Part shown: in pieces, positions 22,741 through 32,389 of the stretch
Layout of the letters: every line of letters begins with the position of its first letter
Position numbering within the stretch: position 1 is the first letter of the stretch
Source of the DNA: a virus
IMG/VR virus record: IMGVR_UViG_3300006484_000019
Location: 1-42,724 of that record
Strand: one strand, 5' to 3'
Length of the DNA: 42,724 bases
Program-made: the position numbers and the translations under genes
The notes under the pieces: model-generated
Told to the model about the DNA's origin: nothing
The model's input: only the letters and a program-made list of their open reading frames with translations
Database searches by the model: none

Positions 22741-24234
22741 ATGAGTTTTAATAATACAGGATCATTCCCGGCTCAAATTGTACCTTCACAAAAGAAATTA
22801 GCTTTAGAAACTAATTACTTAGATTTTACAGGTACAACTACTGGTAATGATAATAACTTTGCTCAACAATACCTACCGGAATTGTATGAAGCAGAGGTTG
22901 AAAGATACGGAAACAGGACTTTGTCTGGTTTCTTGAGAATGGTAGGCGCTGAAATGCCTATGACATCTGATCAAGTTGTTTGGTCTGAGCAAAATAGATT
23001 ACACATTGCTTATGATGATGCTACTGCTTCAGGCGGTGCTGGTGCTCAAAAAGTAAAAGTAAACAACATTGGTACTGGAGTTGGTAAAACAGATTCTTTA
23101 AATGTTGCTATTAGAACAGGTCAAACTATTTTAGTTTCTGATAAAGCTACTGGGTTAATAACTCAAAAGGCTTTAGTAACTAAATCACCATTTGACGCTG
23201 GTTCAACTCTAACGGATGAAATAGAAGTTGTAACTTATGATAAGACTACTTGGTCTACTGGGTTATCAAGTGCTGCTGTTAAGATCTTTGTATATGGATC
23301 TGACTTTGGTAAAGGTACACAGTCTATGGTAGGTGCTATTCAGCCAAACTTTACACAATTTAGTAACAATCCTATTATTCTTAAAGATCACTTTGAGATT
23401 AATGGTTCTGATACTGCGCAAATTGGTTGGGTTGAAGTCGCTACTGAAGATGGAACATCTGGTTACTTATGGTACTTGAAATCTGAGTCTGAAACAAGAT
23501 TAAGATTTGATGACTATTTAGAAATGATGATGGTTGAGTCAGAAAAATCAGGTCACAAGTTTAACTATGAGGGTACTACTGTAACTTCTGGTATTGAAGT
23601 TTCTGGTTCTGAAGGTTTATTTGCCGCTATAGAAGATAGAGGTAATGTATACTCTGGTTTTGCTGGAGCTGCTTCTCCTGGAGCTGGTGCTTTAGGTGAT
23701 TTTGATGCTATACTACAACAATTAGACAAGCAAGGTGCTATTGAAGAGAACATGTTATTTTTATCAAGATCTACGGCTCTTGATTTTGATGATATGATTG
23801 CTGCTCAAGCTGGTGGTGGATTTGGTTCTACTGCTTCTGCTTCTTATGGTCTTTTTGATAACGAGCAAGAAATGGCTTTAAACTTTGGTTTTTCAGGTTT
23901 TAGAAGAGGTTCTTATGACTTCTACAAAACTGATTGGAAATACTTAAACGATGCTACTACTAGAGGAATGTCTAACGCTATTGATGGTGTTATGATTCCA
24001 GCTGGTACTACAACTGTTTATGACCAATCAATGGGATCAAACATTAGACGTCCTTTCTTACATGTACGTTATAGAGCTTCTGAAACTGAAGATAGAAGAT
24101 ATAAGTCTTGGATCACTGGATCTGTAGGTGGAGCTTATACTTCAGGATTAGATGCTATGGAAGTGCACTTTCTATCTGAAAGATGTTTAGTTACACAAGC
24201 TGCTAATAACTTCGTGTTATTCAAAGGAGCTTAA
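22741..24234 (+). CDS. Major capsid protein
   Basis: 497 aa, placed after portal and the scaffold-like gene. N-terminal residues (FPAQIVPSQKKLALETNYLD) are followed by an E-loop-like and spine-helix-like pattern (QQYLPELYEAEVERYGNRTL, SGFLRMVGAEMPM). Later segments are GSDTAQIGWVEVATEDGTSG and a C-terminal region RPFLHVRYRASETEDRRYKS. Codon use differs from its neighbours: Ile is mostly ATT rather than ATA, with many GGT, GCT and GTT codons, as expected for the most abundant phage protein. The HK97 fold is inferred from family context; no match was computed. Surface loops rich in Gly/Ala suggest exposed insertions. Confidence 0.85.
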   Translation: MSFNNTGSFPAQIVPSQKKLALETNYLDFTGTTTGNDNNFAQQYLPELYEAEVERYGNRTLSGFLRMVGAEMPMTSDQVVWSEQNRLHIAYDDATASGGAGAQKVKVNNIGTGVGKTDSLNVAIRTGQTILVSDKATGLITQKALVTKSPFDAGSTLTDEIEVVTYDKTTWSTGLSSAAVKIFVYGSDFGKGTQSMVGAIQPNFTQFSNNPIILKDHFEINGSDTAQIGWVEVATEDGTSGYLWYLKSESETRLRFDDYLEMMMVESEKSGHKFNYEGTTVTSGIEVSGSEGLFAAIEDRGNVYSGFAGAASPGAGALGDFDAILQQLDKQGAIEENMLFLSRSTALDFDDMIAAQAGGGFGSTASASYGLFDNEQEMALNFGFSGFRRGSYDFYKTDWKYLNDATTRGMSNAIDGVMIPAGTTTVYDQSMGSNIRRPFLHVRYRASETEDRRYKSWITGSVGGAYTSGLDAMEVHFLSERCLVTQAANNFVLFKGA

Positions 24235-24264
24235 TTATTTATTAACATTTAAAATATAGAAATT

Positions 24265-24609
24265 ATGGCATACATAAAACTAATGAAAAAAGATGGAGAT
24301 TTTGATCTTCTGCCTGCTGATAACATAGTCCACGTAAGTGCACCAAGTGGCACTAATGCTGATATTGCTGTTACTTACGGTGTCACTGTTGTTGGTGCTG
24401 CATCAGAAACGTTTTTAATAGCTATTATAGCTGGAGGAGACAAAGATGGTACAGACGCAGCTTTAACACCCGCTTCAAGAAACGGTATTAACGCCGCTAT
24501 TGTAAAAGCAATTACTGAACCAAAAGGAAGCACTGCTGTTGCAGCTGTTGACTTAGGTGAAGGTTTGTTTTGCAAATCAGTTACTATAGGTGATGAAGAG
24601 CCTACATAA
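24265..24609 (+). CDS. Small virion protein downstream of major capsid
   Basis: 114 aa, low in charge, with strand-like segments (GDFDLLPADNIVHVSAP, then TFLIAIIAGGD) and an Ala/Thr-rich C-terminal half. It begins 30 bases after the capsid gene and ends 15 bases before a strong terminator, so it shares the capsid transcript. A small protein in this position is often a capsid decoration or cementing protein, but no fold can be recognised. It lacks a signal peptide and obvious catalytic motifs. Confidence 0.6.
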   Translation: MAYIKLMKKDGDFDLLPADNIVHVSAPSGTNADIAVTYGVTVVGAASETFLIAIIAGGDKDGTDAALTPASRNGINAAIVKAITEPKGSTAVAAVDLGEGLFCKSVTIGDEEPT

Positions 24610-24624
24610 GGATTAAACAATAAT

Positions 24625-24652
24625 AAGATCCCGCTTAGGCGGGGTCTTTTTT
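24625..24652 (+). terminator. Rho-independent terminator after the capsid genes
   Basis: A 10-bp stem (AAGATCCCGC with GCGGGGTCTT, one G-T wobble) and a TTAG loop are followed by six T. It is one of only two GC-rich hairpins seen in the window and ends the capsid plus small-protein unit. The next start codon (24675) is 22 bases away, so the leader of that gene is almost entirely between terminator and ATG. Confidence 0.9.
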
Positions 24653-24660
24653 AATTATTA

Positions 24661-24677
24661 TATTATATTATATTATG
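24661..24677 (+). promoter_or_regulatory. AT-only leader shared with gene at 21548
   Basis: The second exact copy of TATTATATTATATTATG, running into the ATG at 24675. It starts 9 bases after the T-run of the terminator, leaving little room for a conventional promoter. It therefore more likely affects ribosome loading, or the gene depends on transcripts that read through the hairpin. Confidence 0.35.
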
Positions 24678-25472
24678 GAAACAAAACAAAAGAAAAAGCC
24701 TGTAGCAAAAGTTGCAGCAACTCCTGAAATAAAAAAAGATGTTTGGGAATATAAAGATAGAACTTATATCTTAAAAAATAATTATGAACCATTAACTTAT
24801 ACAATACCAATAAAGCATTCAATTAAATATCCTTTACTTTGGTTTGATAAAGAAAAAGGTCATAATAGAGAATTAAGATACGCCACAAATCAAAGCAGTA
24901 TATTCGTAGATGAACAAAAAGGTCCTGCTACTTTAAAACACGTTATTTTTGAAAAAGGTGTTTTAATAGTTAAAAAGACTAATGTTGTTTTACAAAAGTT
25001 TTTAAATGCCCACCCTCAAAACGACTTAATGTTTTATGAATACAAGCCGCAAGTTGAGGCTACTAATGAAGTAGAGTGGATAGAAATGGAAATACAAGCT
25101 TTAAATCTGGCTAAAGAATTAGAAATAGATCATTTAGAAGCTATAATGAGAGTAGAAAATGGTTCTAAGGTTTCAACGATGAGTAGTAATGAATTAAAAA
25201 GAGATGCTTTACTTTTTGCTAGATCAAATCCTCAAGTTTTTGTTGAGTTAGCTACTGATGAAAATGTGCAGCTTAGAAATTTAGGTATTATAGCAGTTGA
25301 ACAAGATATATTAAAATTATCAGGAGACAATAGAACTTTTAGTTGGGGTAAGACTAATAGAAAGCTATTTACAGTTCCTTTTGATGAACACCCTTATTCA
25401 GCTTTAGCCGCTTGGTTTAAAACTGATGAAGGTTTAGAAGTTTTTAGATCAGTAGAGAAAAATCTAAAATAA
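24675..25472 (+). CDS. Virion protein, function unknown (between two terminators)
   Basis: 265 aa. A basic, low-complexity N-terminus (METKQKKKPVAKVAA) precedes a globular region. Segments include YILKNNYEPLTYTIPIKHS, PATLKHVIFEKGVLIVKKTN and a helical C-terminal half with ELKRDALLFARSNPQVFVEL. No signal peptide, metal site or membrane segment is seen. The gene lies alone between two strong terminators, so its expression level is probably set separately from the capsid genes and the tail genes. A place in the head or at the head-tail junction is inferred from position alone. Confidence 0.65.
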   Translation: METKQKKKPVAKVAATPEIKKDVWEYKDRTYILKNNYEPLTYTIPIKHSIKYPLLWFDKEKGHNRELRYATNQSSIFVDEQKGPATLKHVIFEKGVLIVKKTNVVLQKFLNAHPQNDLMFYEYKPQVEATNEVEWIEMEIQALNLAKELEIDHLEAIMRVENGSKVSTMSSNELKRDALLFARSNPQVFVELATDENVQLRNLGIIAVEQDILKLSGDNRTFSWGKTNRKLFTVPFDEHPYSALAAWFKTDEGLEVFRSVEKNLK

Positions 25473-25486
25473 CAAGTGATTATAAT

Positions 25487-25514
25487 AAAGGTGGTTAACG
25501 CCACCTTTTTTTTT
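25487..25514 (+). terminator. Rho-independent terminator immediately before the tail genes
   Basis: An 8-bp stem (AAAGGTGG with CCACCTTT, extendable by a wobble pair) and a short TTAACG loop are followed by a run of nine T. The next gene starts at 25526, only 11 bases after the T-run. There is no room for a separate promoter after the terminator, so downstream expression must come from read-through or from a promoter inside the preceding gene. Confidence 0.9.
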
Positions 25515-25525
25515 AAAAATATACA

Positions 25526-26245
25526 ATGGCAATATCAATAAATCAAGTTTATCAAACTGTTCTGTACGTTTTAAACAAAGAACAAAGAGGGTATATACCC
25601 CCTGCAGAGTTTAATACTCTAGCAGAGCAAGCTCAATTAACTATATTTGAGAAATACTTTGAAGATCTTAATCAAGCTCTTAGAATGGCTCCAAACGATA
25701 GTGAGTATGCGAATAGAGTTAAAACTAATCAAGAAAAAATTGACGTATTTGAGGAAGAAAAAATAATGCCATCTTTAAATAAACTTTCAGACCTAAGCCC
25801 TGCTTTACACAGGCTAGGCACTATAGAATATAACCAACTAGGTAGTCTGCCAGTTGAGTTAGCACAAATGACAACTCATGATTTAAACTTAGCCAAAAGG
25901 TCTAAGTTGACATCTCCAAGTAAAACTTTTCCTGCTTTTTCAATAAGAGCAAATGTTGTATATCCAGTGCCTTCTGACATTTTAAATACTGAATTAACAG
26001 TTTACTACGTAAGAAAACCTAATGCACCAGTTTGGAATTATTCTTTAGGTAGTATAGGTAATTACGTTTTTAACCCCACAACCGCTACAACAAATCCTAG
26101 TGTTGATTTTGAAATATCTGACATAGATCAAGTAGAGTTAATAAATACTATATTAATTTATTGTGGAGTTATAATAAGAGACAATCAAATAACTCAAACA
26201 GCTATGGGATTAGTTGCACAAGAAAATCAAAATGAAAAATCTTAA
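25526..26245 (+). CDS. Probable head-tail connector (ring) protein
   Basis: 239 aa. The N-terminal part (NQVYQTVLYVLNKEQRGYIP, PAEFNTLAEQAQLTIFEKYF) is helical, and the C-terminal half is beta-rich (VVYPVPSDILNTELTVYYVR). A helical start followed by YI.P.EFN.L..QAQL..FE.YFED resembles connector or adaptor proteins I know from Bacteroidota podoviruses, including crAss-like ones. It starts 11 bases after a terminator and 3 bases before the next gene, and the next gene looks like a further ring protein. The family call is from remembered patterns; the exact ring position is not known. Confidence 0.65.
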   Translation: MAISINQVYQTVLYVLNKEQRGYIPPAEFNTLAEQAQLTIFEKYFEDLNQALRMAPNDSEYANRVKTNQEKIDVFEEEKIMPSLNKLSDLSPALHRLGTIEYNQLGSLPVELAQMTTHDLNLAKRSKLTSPSKTFPAFSIRANVVYPVPSDILNTELTVYYVRKPNAPVWNYSLGSIGNYVFNPTTATTNPSVDFEISDIDQVELINTILIYCGVIIRDNQITQTAMGLVAQENQNEKS

Positions 26246-26248
26246 AAA

Positions 26249-27385
26249 ATGGGACTAATAACTGAAACTAATGCTCAATACTACGCTGGACAACAAGAGT
26301 TTTTGCAAACGATTAGCACTAACACTGATTTTCAATGCACTTTTGATACAAATCTAATCGCAAGTGTTAGTAATGTTTCAAATCCTAATTTTTCTGTATA
26401 CTTAGACGGTGTTTTAAAAACTCAAACAACTGACTATGTATTAAAACCTCTTAATATAATTAGATTTGTTAGCGCTCCATCTGTAGACTCATTAATTAGA
26501 GTAGAGCTAAATAATCAAGCTAGATTTGATAATAATGGGGAGTATGAGTACATAAAAATCAAAGATGTTGTTGACAACTTTATGACAGCATATGTTGGAG
26601 ATGGAAAATATATAACTAATGTTAAAAGAAAAGATGTAGTTTTTCACGCTAAGAGAGGTTTACAAGAGTTTTCATATGATACATTAAGAAGTTTAAAGTC
26701 TCAAGAACTATCAATACCTAATAGTTTAAATATAATAATACCACAAGACTATGTTAATTATACTAGGTTAGCCTGGGTTGATGAAAATGGTGTACAAAGA
26801 ACTATATTTCCAGCAAACACGTTGACAATGAATCCTATTGATCCTTTAATTCAAGACACTGAAGGAGAGCCAATACAAGATAATTTTGAATCAAATATAG
26901 AAGCTGCTCAAGGTTTAATAGAAGAACGTTGGAACAGTTTTAATAAAAGAGACTTAACAGGAGACAGAAGAGGTGAAGAATCTAATGTTTACAACTGGGC
27001 TTGGTGGAAAACAGCTTATGGCCAAAGATATGGTATGGATCCTGCTGTGTCACAAAGTAATGGTTGGTTTACTATAGATGATAGAAGAGGTATGTTTAGT
27101 TTTAGTAGTGATTTAGTAGGTAAAGTAATAACTTTAGAATATATTTCTGATGGCTTAGCATATGATGCTGATACTAAAATACCTAAGATGATAGAAGAAG
27201 CTATGTATATGCACATAGTATATAGCATACTTTCTAGCAGAATGAACGTTCCTGAATATGTTGTACAAAGATTTAAAAAAGATAGAAGAGCTCAACTTAG
27301 AAATGCTAAAATAAGATTAAGTAATTTAAAATTAGATACACTTATACAAACTATGAGAGGTAAATCTAAATGGTTAAAACATTAA
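26249..27385 (+). CDS. Probable tail-tube/adaptor protein (P22 gp4 or T7 gp11 role)
   Basis: 378 aa. It has an N-terminal beta domain (FDTNLIASVSN, FSVYLDGVLKTQTTDYVLK, a fibronectin-like pattern). A conserved-looking middle follows (YIKIKDVVDNFMTAYVGDGK, VVFHAKRGLQEFSYDTLRSL) and then IPQDYVNYTRLAWVDENGVQ. The C-terminal helical part (ARLRNAK-like, QLRNAKIRLSNLKLDTLIQT) is basic. The FHAKRGLQEFSYDTLR and PQDYVNY patterns resemble tail-tube/ring proteins of short-tailed Bacteroidota phages. It lies between the connector and the long tail protein, consistent with building the neck. Role inferred, not proven. Confidence 0.65.
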   Translation: MGLITETNAQYYAGQQEFLQTISTNTDFQCTFDTNLIASVSNVSNPNFSVYLDGVLKTQTTDYVLKPLNIIRFVSAPSVDSLIRVELNNQARFDNNGEYEYIKIKDVVDNFMTAYVGDGKYITNVKRKDVVFHAKRGLQEFSYDTLRSLKSQELSIPNSLNIIIPQDYVNYTRLAWVDENGVQRTIFPANTLTMNPIDPLIQDTEGEPIQDNFESNIEAAQGLIEERWNSFNKRDLTGDRRGEESNVYNWAWWKTAYGQRYGMDPAVSQSNGWFTIDDRRGMFSFSSDLVGKVITLEYISDGLAYDADTKIPKMIEEAMYMHIVYSILSSRMNVPEYVVQRFKKDRRAQLRNAKIRLSNLKLDTLIQTMRGKSKWLKH

Positions 27386-27388
27386 TAC

Positions 27389-30300
27389 ATGGCACAAACT
27401 AAACATACATTTGTAGAGTCTAAAATGAATAAAGACCTAGATGATAGATTATTATCTGGAGGACAGTATAGAAACGCTATTAATGTAGCTGTTAGTAAGT
27501 CTGAGGATTCTGATGTTGGTGCTTTAGAAAATGTTTTAGGCAACGATTTAATAAGTTCGTTGTTTCCATCAAACGAATCAATACCACCAAACTTACAAGT
27601 TATAGGAGGTCATGTTAGTAACGAGAAAAATAGTATTTATTTATTTTTAACAAATTACTGTGATAACTCTGTAAATGGTTTAAGTAATCCAGCTACTAGT
27701 GGATCTACGTGCTTAATTGTTGAATATAATGTTTTAACTAATTTATCTAATTTTTTAATACAAGGAAATTTTTTAAACTTTTCAACTACACACCCAGTTT
27801 TAGGTATTAATGTAATAGAAAACCTACTGTTTTGGACAGACAATAGAAATCAACCTAGAAAAATTAATATTGAAACAGCTAAACAATACTTTATATCTTC
27901 TCCATACTATACTAATGAAGATCAAATATCTATTGCTAAATATGCACCTGTATTTGCACCAAGTATTTTAGACACAACAGAAGTGCAAAATATTTTTTGG
28001 CAAAATCACGCGTGGAATCCATGGGGTAACACTGGTACACAACCTTATGATAATATTGCTGCTACTATTGTTTTTTATGACGACAGAGGTACTGGTTCAC
28101 CATCACCACAGGCGTTTCCAGGTATTAGTAAATTAAAAAAATATGATAAATTTGCTTTTAAAGGCTCAAACAAGGTATATAACGTAGCTGAAGTAAATTA
28201 TACAGGAGTACAAGGAATTATTGTATATCCTCAACTCAGTAATCAGAGTCTTGTTACCGCCACTGATATAGAAATATTTACTCAAACAGCTATAGATGCA
28301 ACCTCAGAGTACTTACCTTCAACAGTTAGAATATCTATTAAAAGACAAGTAAATTCTGCCATTACTTATTCTGCAGGAACTGCAATAAATTTAACCTCTA
28401 GTGGCAATAATTTAGTTCAATGGGAAAGTCCTAGAGTTCCTTGGCAAGTAATGGGTAGTGATAATACTTTTACAGGTTGCGGTGTATTTTCATCTTTAAT
28501 TGATGAAACTAAAACAGATAGCAGTGGAAACAGATTAAATGGTATAAAATTCACGCCAAATGGATCTAATTTTGCTCCTACCCAAATAACATTACAACAA
28601 GATATAACTATTTCTGGAAATGACGAGGCTTTTTTAGATTTAAGTTTGCCAAATCCAAATTACAAAAGTCAATTTGCTGGAGACAGGGAGAATTTAAAAG
28701 AAAAATTTGTAAGATTTGCTTATAGATTTAAATATGACGATAACGAGTACTCTTTAACATCTCCATTTACACAACCTGTGTTTATTCCTAATCAAGATGG
28801 TTACATGTTGAATACTAGTCAATCTTTTAATTCTGGACTAGATGATAGGGTTATTAATCAACAAGATCAAGCGGGTACTGAAACTGTTTTAAATTGGTTT
28901 GAAAATAAAGTAAACCAAATAGGTTTAAATATACCTATGGAGTACAATGTAAATGAAATGTTTACAAATCTTAAAGTAATAGAATTACAAATATTATATA
29001 AAGAATCTAATGAGGGAAGATTGCAGGTAGTAGATGATGTTGATTTTACTTTAAATAATTTACTTGTTTTAAATAATAATACTAAAAAATTCACTTATCA
29101 ATATCAGTCTGGAAAGCCTTTTAAAAGTTTGCCACCTGAGGTAATAACTAGAACTTCTGATAAAGTACCAATAAAAGCACTAGCTCAAGAGTCTGCTGGC
29201 AATAGAATTATATATGGTAATTTTATAGACAAACACACTTCTCCTTTAACTTTAGATTATCTGGTTAGTACAGGTGAAAAATTAGGAGCTAATGACAACG
29301 GAACTATAGATAGTTTTGTACAATATCCAAATCACACCTTAAAACAAAATAGAACCTACCAAGTTGGTGTTATTTTACAAGATAGATATGGTAGGCAAAC
29401 AGATGTAATACTAGCAGAACCTTTATCAGGTCCCAGAGTAGAAATACCAGCTGGTTCTGGTAATTTTTATGGAGATTCTACTGTATATCATGCTTATAAG
29501 AGTAGTTCATTTTCAGGATCTCAAAGTATGGTAGAGTGGCCTGGAGATAGTTTAAAAGTTTTATTTAGAAATTTAATACCAACAGAACTAAATAACAGAC
29601 CTGGATACCCTGGCCTATATGCCGCTGATACAAATCCATTAGGTTTTTATTCTTACAAAATTGTTGTAAAACAAAAACAACAAGAATATTATAACGTTTA
29701 TTTACCTAGTTTACTGTATGGAGTTCCAATTGGAGGTAGCGTAAGTATAGGATGGAGTTCTTTAAATTCACAAGACCAAATAGTTCAATGTAACGAACCA
29801 TCTGGACCTAGCAATACTGTCTTTACAAATCAAACCAGTTTAACTGGATTACAAACTACTACTGGATTAAAGCCTGGAATGAAATTTGTTCTTAAATCTA
29901 ATTCTTTTACAAATACTACTAGTAACAGCGATTGTTGTCCACCTAGTAACCCAAATAACCCTTGTCCTAACGCTTGTGGAGTTGTAGGTGGTGCTACATG
30001 TGCTACGTATACAATAACTGGAATACCAGACGATAGCACTATAACTTTTTCTCCTGCAGCAGTCGCAATTTATTCACCATATTGTCAACATACTCCTGGT
30101 TCTGTATGTTGTGATAAAACACCAGGAACTGGCGCTACACCAGCTGATAACTGTGGAACAACGGATTCATCAACAGCGACAGTACCAAGTCAAGGTGTTA
30201 AAAATAGTCAACCAACTCCAGACTTGGTTTTTACACAAGATGGAACTACGGTTATATTAAATCCAAAGACTGTTAATTCTCCAAGTGAAATGACAACTAC

Positions 30301-32389
30301 TCTTTTGACTGACAACATTAACAAGATGCCTGCAGATTTAAATGAAGTTAGGCCTAATCAAGAACAGTTTTCAACTTCTGACGATGTTTATTTTGCTAGA
30401 GTTGCAATGAATCAAGCGGATAAATTTGTTATAGTAGGTGGTATAAATAATACTCCTTTAACAGGTACTTCTTTAGTTTATTCTTCTCAAGTGAACACTA
30501 GCATAAAATCAGATGTTGTTAAAATTTTAGCAGGTTATCAAGATTTATTTCCATCAACAGACAGGGCCTCTGGTCTTTATAAAGTTTCAACAAATCCTTT
30601 TACATCTATAATGAGTAATACTTTCCAAATAGGATCTGTTAGTGACGAGCCACAAACATTTACTTGTTTTGAAACGGAACCTGTAGTATCTGAATTAGAT
30701 ATATTCTGGGAAACTAGTAGTTCTGGTATTATAAGTGAATTAAATAATAGTGTAATAGGGTTAGATCCTAGTGGCACTGGAACAAGTAACGATGTAATAG
30801 GTATTAGCGGTAGTAATGATTTTGTTCAACTTGAAAGTTTAACGCCATCACCCTCTTCACCGGTTAACGTAGGTACAGTTAGTGCAATAATTGGTAGTGG
30901 TGCAATAGTTAGTAGTAATATAACTTTAATATCCGTTAGAGATGGAAACAATGTTAATTTAGACAGCTTTTATGATATAATTGCCGATCCGTCTGGCGGA
31001 AATGAATATATATTAAGAGCAACGGATGGATGTGTTTTTTTAGAAAACTCAACAACTAACGCTTCTAATCAAAGAATATTTACTTTTCAAGTACAAGACA
31101 CTCAAACTGGAAACGTTTCAAACCTTTTAACAAACATATATAGTTATACAACTTCTATAGGCAATGCAGTTCCTAGTTTTGCAGGTTTTGGAAATGATAA
31201 CAATGGTTGGCCTAATAATCCAGTAGGTATTATAAATCTTACAGATTATCTAGTTAATCAATATAGTATAGTTCCTTCTGTTTCTGTTATTGGAGCTTTC
31301 TCACCTTCTTTTAATAGCCAAGGGCAGACACAGGCAAAGGCAGACTCTAGAATATACTTTAAAAATGGATCTGGAGCTGATTTTTTTAGTTTAGGCATTT
31401 CTGATAATGAATTTTCAGAAGTAATAATAGAAATGCAAGTTTCCAGAACAGATTCGTCGCAGGGTGGTGGTGCAACATTCACGGCAATGCAGTCTCAAAA
31501 CGTTCCTGTAAACGGCTTTATTGCTACATCTAATGGAACTACTATTAATAATGGTGTTATATCTACTAATGCTCCAGTAGTTAGCACAGGTGTAGGAGCA
31601 AGTGGTAATTTGTTAACCAATTCTGCTGTATCATTAGCACAGAATACTGGCAGCACCACTCAGAGTGGTACACGGGCAGGGTCGTTAAAAGGTTATGGTG
31701 GTACTACATCAATTTCTACAGCTACTATAGAAGTTTTTGATGGATTTTATCTTACACAAGCCGGTACTTCTGATTCTATATACACGCCGGCTAGTTATTC
31801 AATACCAGATAATGTGCCTGCGTATATTGTTGGTTGGTATGGTGGTTATTATGTTAGTGAAAACCCAAGTATTAGAGATAATGCTGGCAATTTACTCACA
31901 GATACTACAACTGGGCAGCCTTACGTAGAAAATGGTGGTGTAGCTGCGGCTCAAGACTTTAACTTAAATTGGTTAAAAGAAAGATACATTAGGTTTATAA
32001 TAAAAGATGCTAATGGTTCACAATTGGGTATGACACAAACAATTGGAACAAACGTTATAGGGCAAGATGGTATTAAAGTTGAATTTAATATAGTAGGCAC
32101 ACCATTAAATGGAGTAATTAGATCTTATGGGCTTTCGGTGGTAGGTGGTGTTCAACAGTCTTGTGGTACTGCTTCGGTTGGAGCTGGTTTTAGCGCAGCT
32201 GGTGGGACCAATAGTAATACAGCGGCTAACTCTACAGATGAAGGACAAGCTACTGGAAATAATCAAACTGGTACTGCTACCGTTCCGGCTCAGGGTAACA
32301 ATCCTTACGTAATGGGTGGACAAGCCGGTGGTGGGCCTGGTCCAGGACAAGTTGGAGCTTTAGGGCTAAATGTAAACGACAATAATTAA
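27389..32389 (+). CDS. Large tail protein, P22 gp10-like N-terminal region and Cys-rich insertion
   Basis: 1666 aa. The start (HTFVESKMNKDLDDRLLSGG, QYRNAINVAVSKSEDSDVGA) has the Lys-Met-Asn-Lys-Asp and YRNAIN pattern of tail-hub/closure proteins of short-tailed phages. The body is beta-rich and low in charge. Around residues 849-925 a cysteine-rich stretch (DCCPPSNPNNPCPNACG, YCQHTPGSVCCDKT) has nine cysteines. The C-terminus (about 1600-1666) is Gly/Asn/Ser-rich (GGQAGGGPGPGQVGALG). Such a long protein probably forms the bulk of the short tail or hub. It starts 4 bases after the preceding gene and is followed by two related-looking tail genes. Confidence 0.75.
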   Translation: MAQTKHTFVESKMNKDLDDRLLSGGQYRNAINVAVSKSEDSDVGALENVLGNDLISSLFPSNESIPPNLQVIGGHVSNEKNSIYLFLTNYCDNSVNGLSNPATSGSTCLIVEYNVLTNLSNFLIQGNFLNFSTTHPVLGINVIENLLFWTDNRNQPRKINIETAKQYFISSPYYTNEDQISIAKYAPVFAPSILDTTEVQNIFWQNHAWNPWGNTGTQPYDNIAATIVFYDDRGTGSPSPQAFPGISKLKKYDKFAFKGSNKVYNVAEVNYTGVQGIIVYPQLSNQSLVTATDIEIFTQTAIDATSEYLPSTVRISIKRQVNSAITYSAGTAINLTSSGNNLVQWESPRVPWQVMGSDNTFTGCGVFSSLIDETKTDSSGNRLNGIKFTPNGSNFAPTQITLQQDITISGNDEAFLDLSLPNPNYKSQFAGDRENLKEKFVRFAYRFKYDDNEYSLTSPFTQPVFIPNQDGYMLNTSQSFNSGLDDRVINQQDQAGTETVLNWFENKVNQIGLNIPMEYNVNEMFTNLKVIELQILYKESNEGRLQVVDDVDFTLNNLLVLNNNTKKFTYQYQSGKPFKSLPPEVITRTSDKVPIKALAQESAGNRIIYGNFIDKHTSPLTLDYLVSTGEKLGANDNGTIDSFVQYPNHTLKQNRTYQVGVILQDRYGRQTDVILAEPLSGPRVEIPAGSGNFYGDSTVYHAYKSSSFSGSQSMVEWPGDSLKVLFRNLIPTELNNRPGYPGLYAADTNPLGFYSYKIVVKQKQQEYYNVYLPSLLYGVPIGGSVSIGWSSLNSQDQIVQCNEPSGPSNTVFTNQTSLTGLQTTTGLKPGMKFVLKSNSFTNTTSNSDCCPPSNPNNPCPNACGVVGGATCATYTITGIPDDSTITFSPAAVAIYSPYCQHTPGSVCCDKTPGTGATPADNCGTTDSSTATVPSQGVKNSQPTPDLVFTQDGTTVILNPKTVNSPSEMTTTLLTDNINKMPADLNEVRPNQEQFSTSDDVYFARVAMNQADKFVIVGGINNTPLTGTSLVYSSQVNTSIKSDVVKILAGYQDLFPSTDRASGLYKVSTNPFTSIMSNTFQIGSVSDEPQTFTCFETEPVVSELDIFWETSSSGIISELNNSVIGLDPSGTGTSNDVIGISGSNDFVQLESLTPSPSSPVNVGTVSAIIGSGAIVSSNITLISVRDGNNVNLDSFYDIIADPSGGNEYILRATDGCVFLENSTTNASNQRIFTFQVQDTQTGNVSNLLTNIYSYTTSIGNAVPSFAGFGNDNNGWPNNPVGIINLTDYLVNQYSIVPSVSVIGAFSPSFNSQGQTQAKADSRIYFKNGSGADFFSLGISDNEFSEVIIEMQVSRTDSSQGGGATFTAMQSQNVPVNGFIATSNGTTINNGVISTNAPVVSTGVGASGNLLTNSAVSLAQNTGSTTQSGTRAGSLKGYGGTTSISTATIEVFDGFYLTQAGTSDSIYTPASYSIPDNVPAYIVGWYGGYYVSENPSIRDNAGNLLTDTTTGQPYVENGGVAAAQDFNLNWLKERYIRFIIKDANGSQLGMTQTIGTNVIGQDGIKVEFNIVGTPLNGVIRSYGLSVVGGVQQSCGTASVGAGFSAAGGTNSNTAANSTDEGQATGNNQTGTATVPAQGNNPYVMGGQAGGGPGPGQVGALGLNVNDNN

